Shown piece after piece: positions 6,397 to 6,432 of a DNA stretch of 6,432 nt; positions within the stretch are counted from its first letter, which is position 1, and each line of letters starts with the position of its first letter. The translations under genes and the position numbers were made by a program. Where the stretch lies: NCBI GenBank assembly GCA_902773215.1, contig CACYDQ010000171.1, forward strand, positions 1 to 6,432, read 5' to 3'. The notes below the pieces were generated by a model. It worked only from the letters and a program-made list of their open reading frames with translations, searched no databases and was not told the origin of the DNA. Source of the stretch: an uncultured Spirochaetaceae bacterium. GTDB taxonomy: Bacteria > Spirochaetota > Spirochaetia > Treponematales > Treponemataceae.

Positions 6397-6425
6397 AGTA
6401 TAGCCGGACTGGCGGCACATGTAAA
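6397..6425 (-). promoter_or_regulatory. Sigma70-type promoter for the reductase gene
   Basis: Read on the minus strand, TTTACA (6425-6420) is followed by 17 bases and TATACT (6402-6397), a good -35/-10 pair. Eight bases separate the -10 box from the ATG at 6388, so the predicted transcript starts within about three bases of the start codon. No Shine-Dalgarno fits in that space. The geometry matches the promoter of the MinD-like gene and argues against the GTG at 6418 as start. Confidence 0.6.
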
Positions 6426-6432
6426 TACAGCA

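Noticed and set aside
6389..6418. Upstream GTG start for the reductase adding ten residues (MPPVRLYCPC)
   Set aside because: The extension is not typical of the family, and the codon lies between the -35 and -10 boxes, so it would not be transcribed from the predicted promoter.

Overview
The window is a gene-dense, GC-rich stretch of bacterial chromosome. The organism has a Gram-negative-type envelope: there is a lipoprotein diacylglyceryl transferase (Lgt) and a peptidoglycan precursor enzyme (MurA). MurA carries Asp instead of Cys at the catalytic-loop position, as is known from spirochaetes, chlamydiae and mycobacteria. Together with the gene families present, this makes a spirochaete of the Treponema group my best guess. 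That assignment is an inference from memory of families, not a search result, and I hold it at roughly 50-60%.

Layout, left to right: (1) the last 28 codons of an unidentified gene (1-87). (2) An unusually short FGGY-family carbohydrate kinase (80-1312), overlapping gene 1 by 8 bases. (3) A HAD-superfamily phosphatase (1327-1968). (4) A MinD/ParA-like ATPase with a C-terminal coiled coil (1999-3144), with its own sigma70-type promoter in the 30-base gap before it. (5) lgt (3157-4200). (6) murA (4209-5492). (7) On the opposite strand and converging on murA, a short-chain dehydrogenase/reductase (5498-6388) with a low-complexity Ala/Gly/Pro insert. Its own promoter lies at the right edge of the window. 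The gaps between genes are only 5-44 bases, so no long non-coding stretch exists. I see no rRNA, tRNA, CRISPR array, insertion sequence or attachment site.

How the genes may work together: genes 1-3 look like one transcription unit for sugar or sugar-phosphate metabolism (kinase plus phosphatase, substrates unknown). Genes 4-6 look like a second unit for the cell envelope: a MinD-like positioning ATPase, lipoprotein maturation and the first committed step of peptidoglycan synthesis. The reductase is a separate single-gene unit.

The main points of interest are these: the Cys-to-Asp change in MurA, which predicts fosfomycin insensitivity; an orphan MinD-like ATPase in an envelope operon; two promoters placed so that their mRNAs should start at or within a few bases of the ATG (leaderless); a duplicated 11-residue low-complexity insert in the reductase; a kinase whose usual substrate-contact segment is replaced by an acidic run; and heavy use of the ATA isoleucine codon in a GC-rich genome. 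I found no clear evidence of a wholly new multi-gene system.
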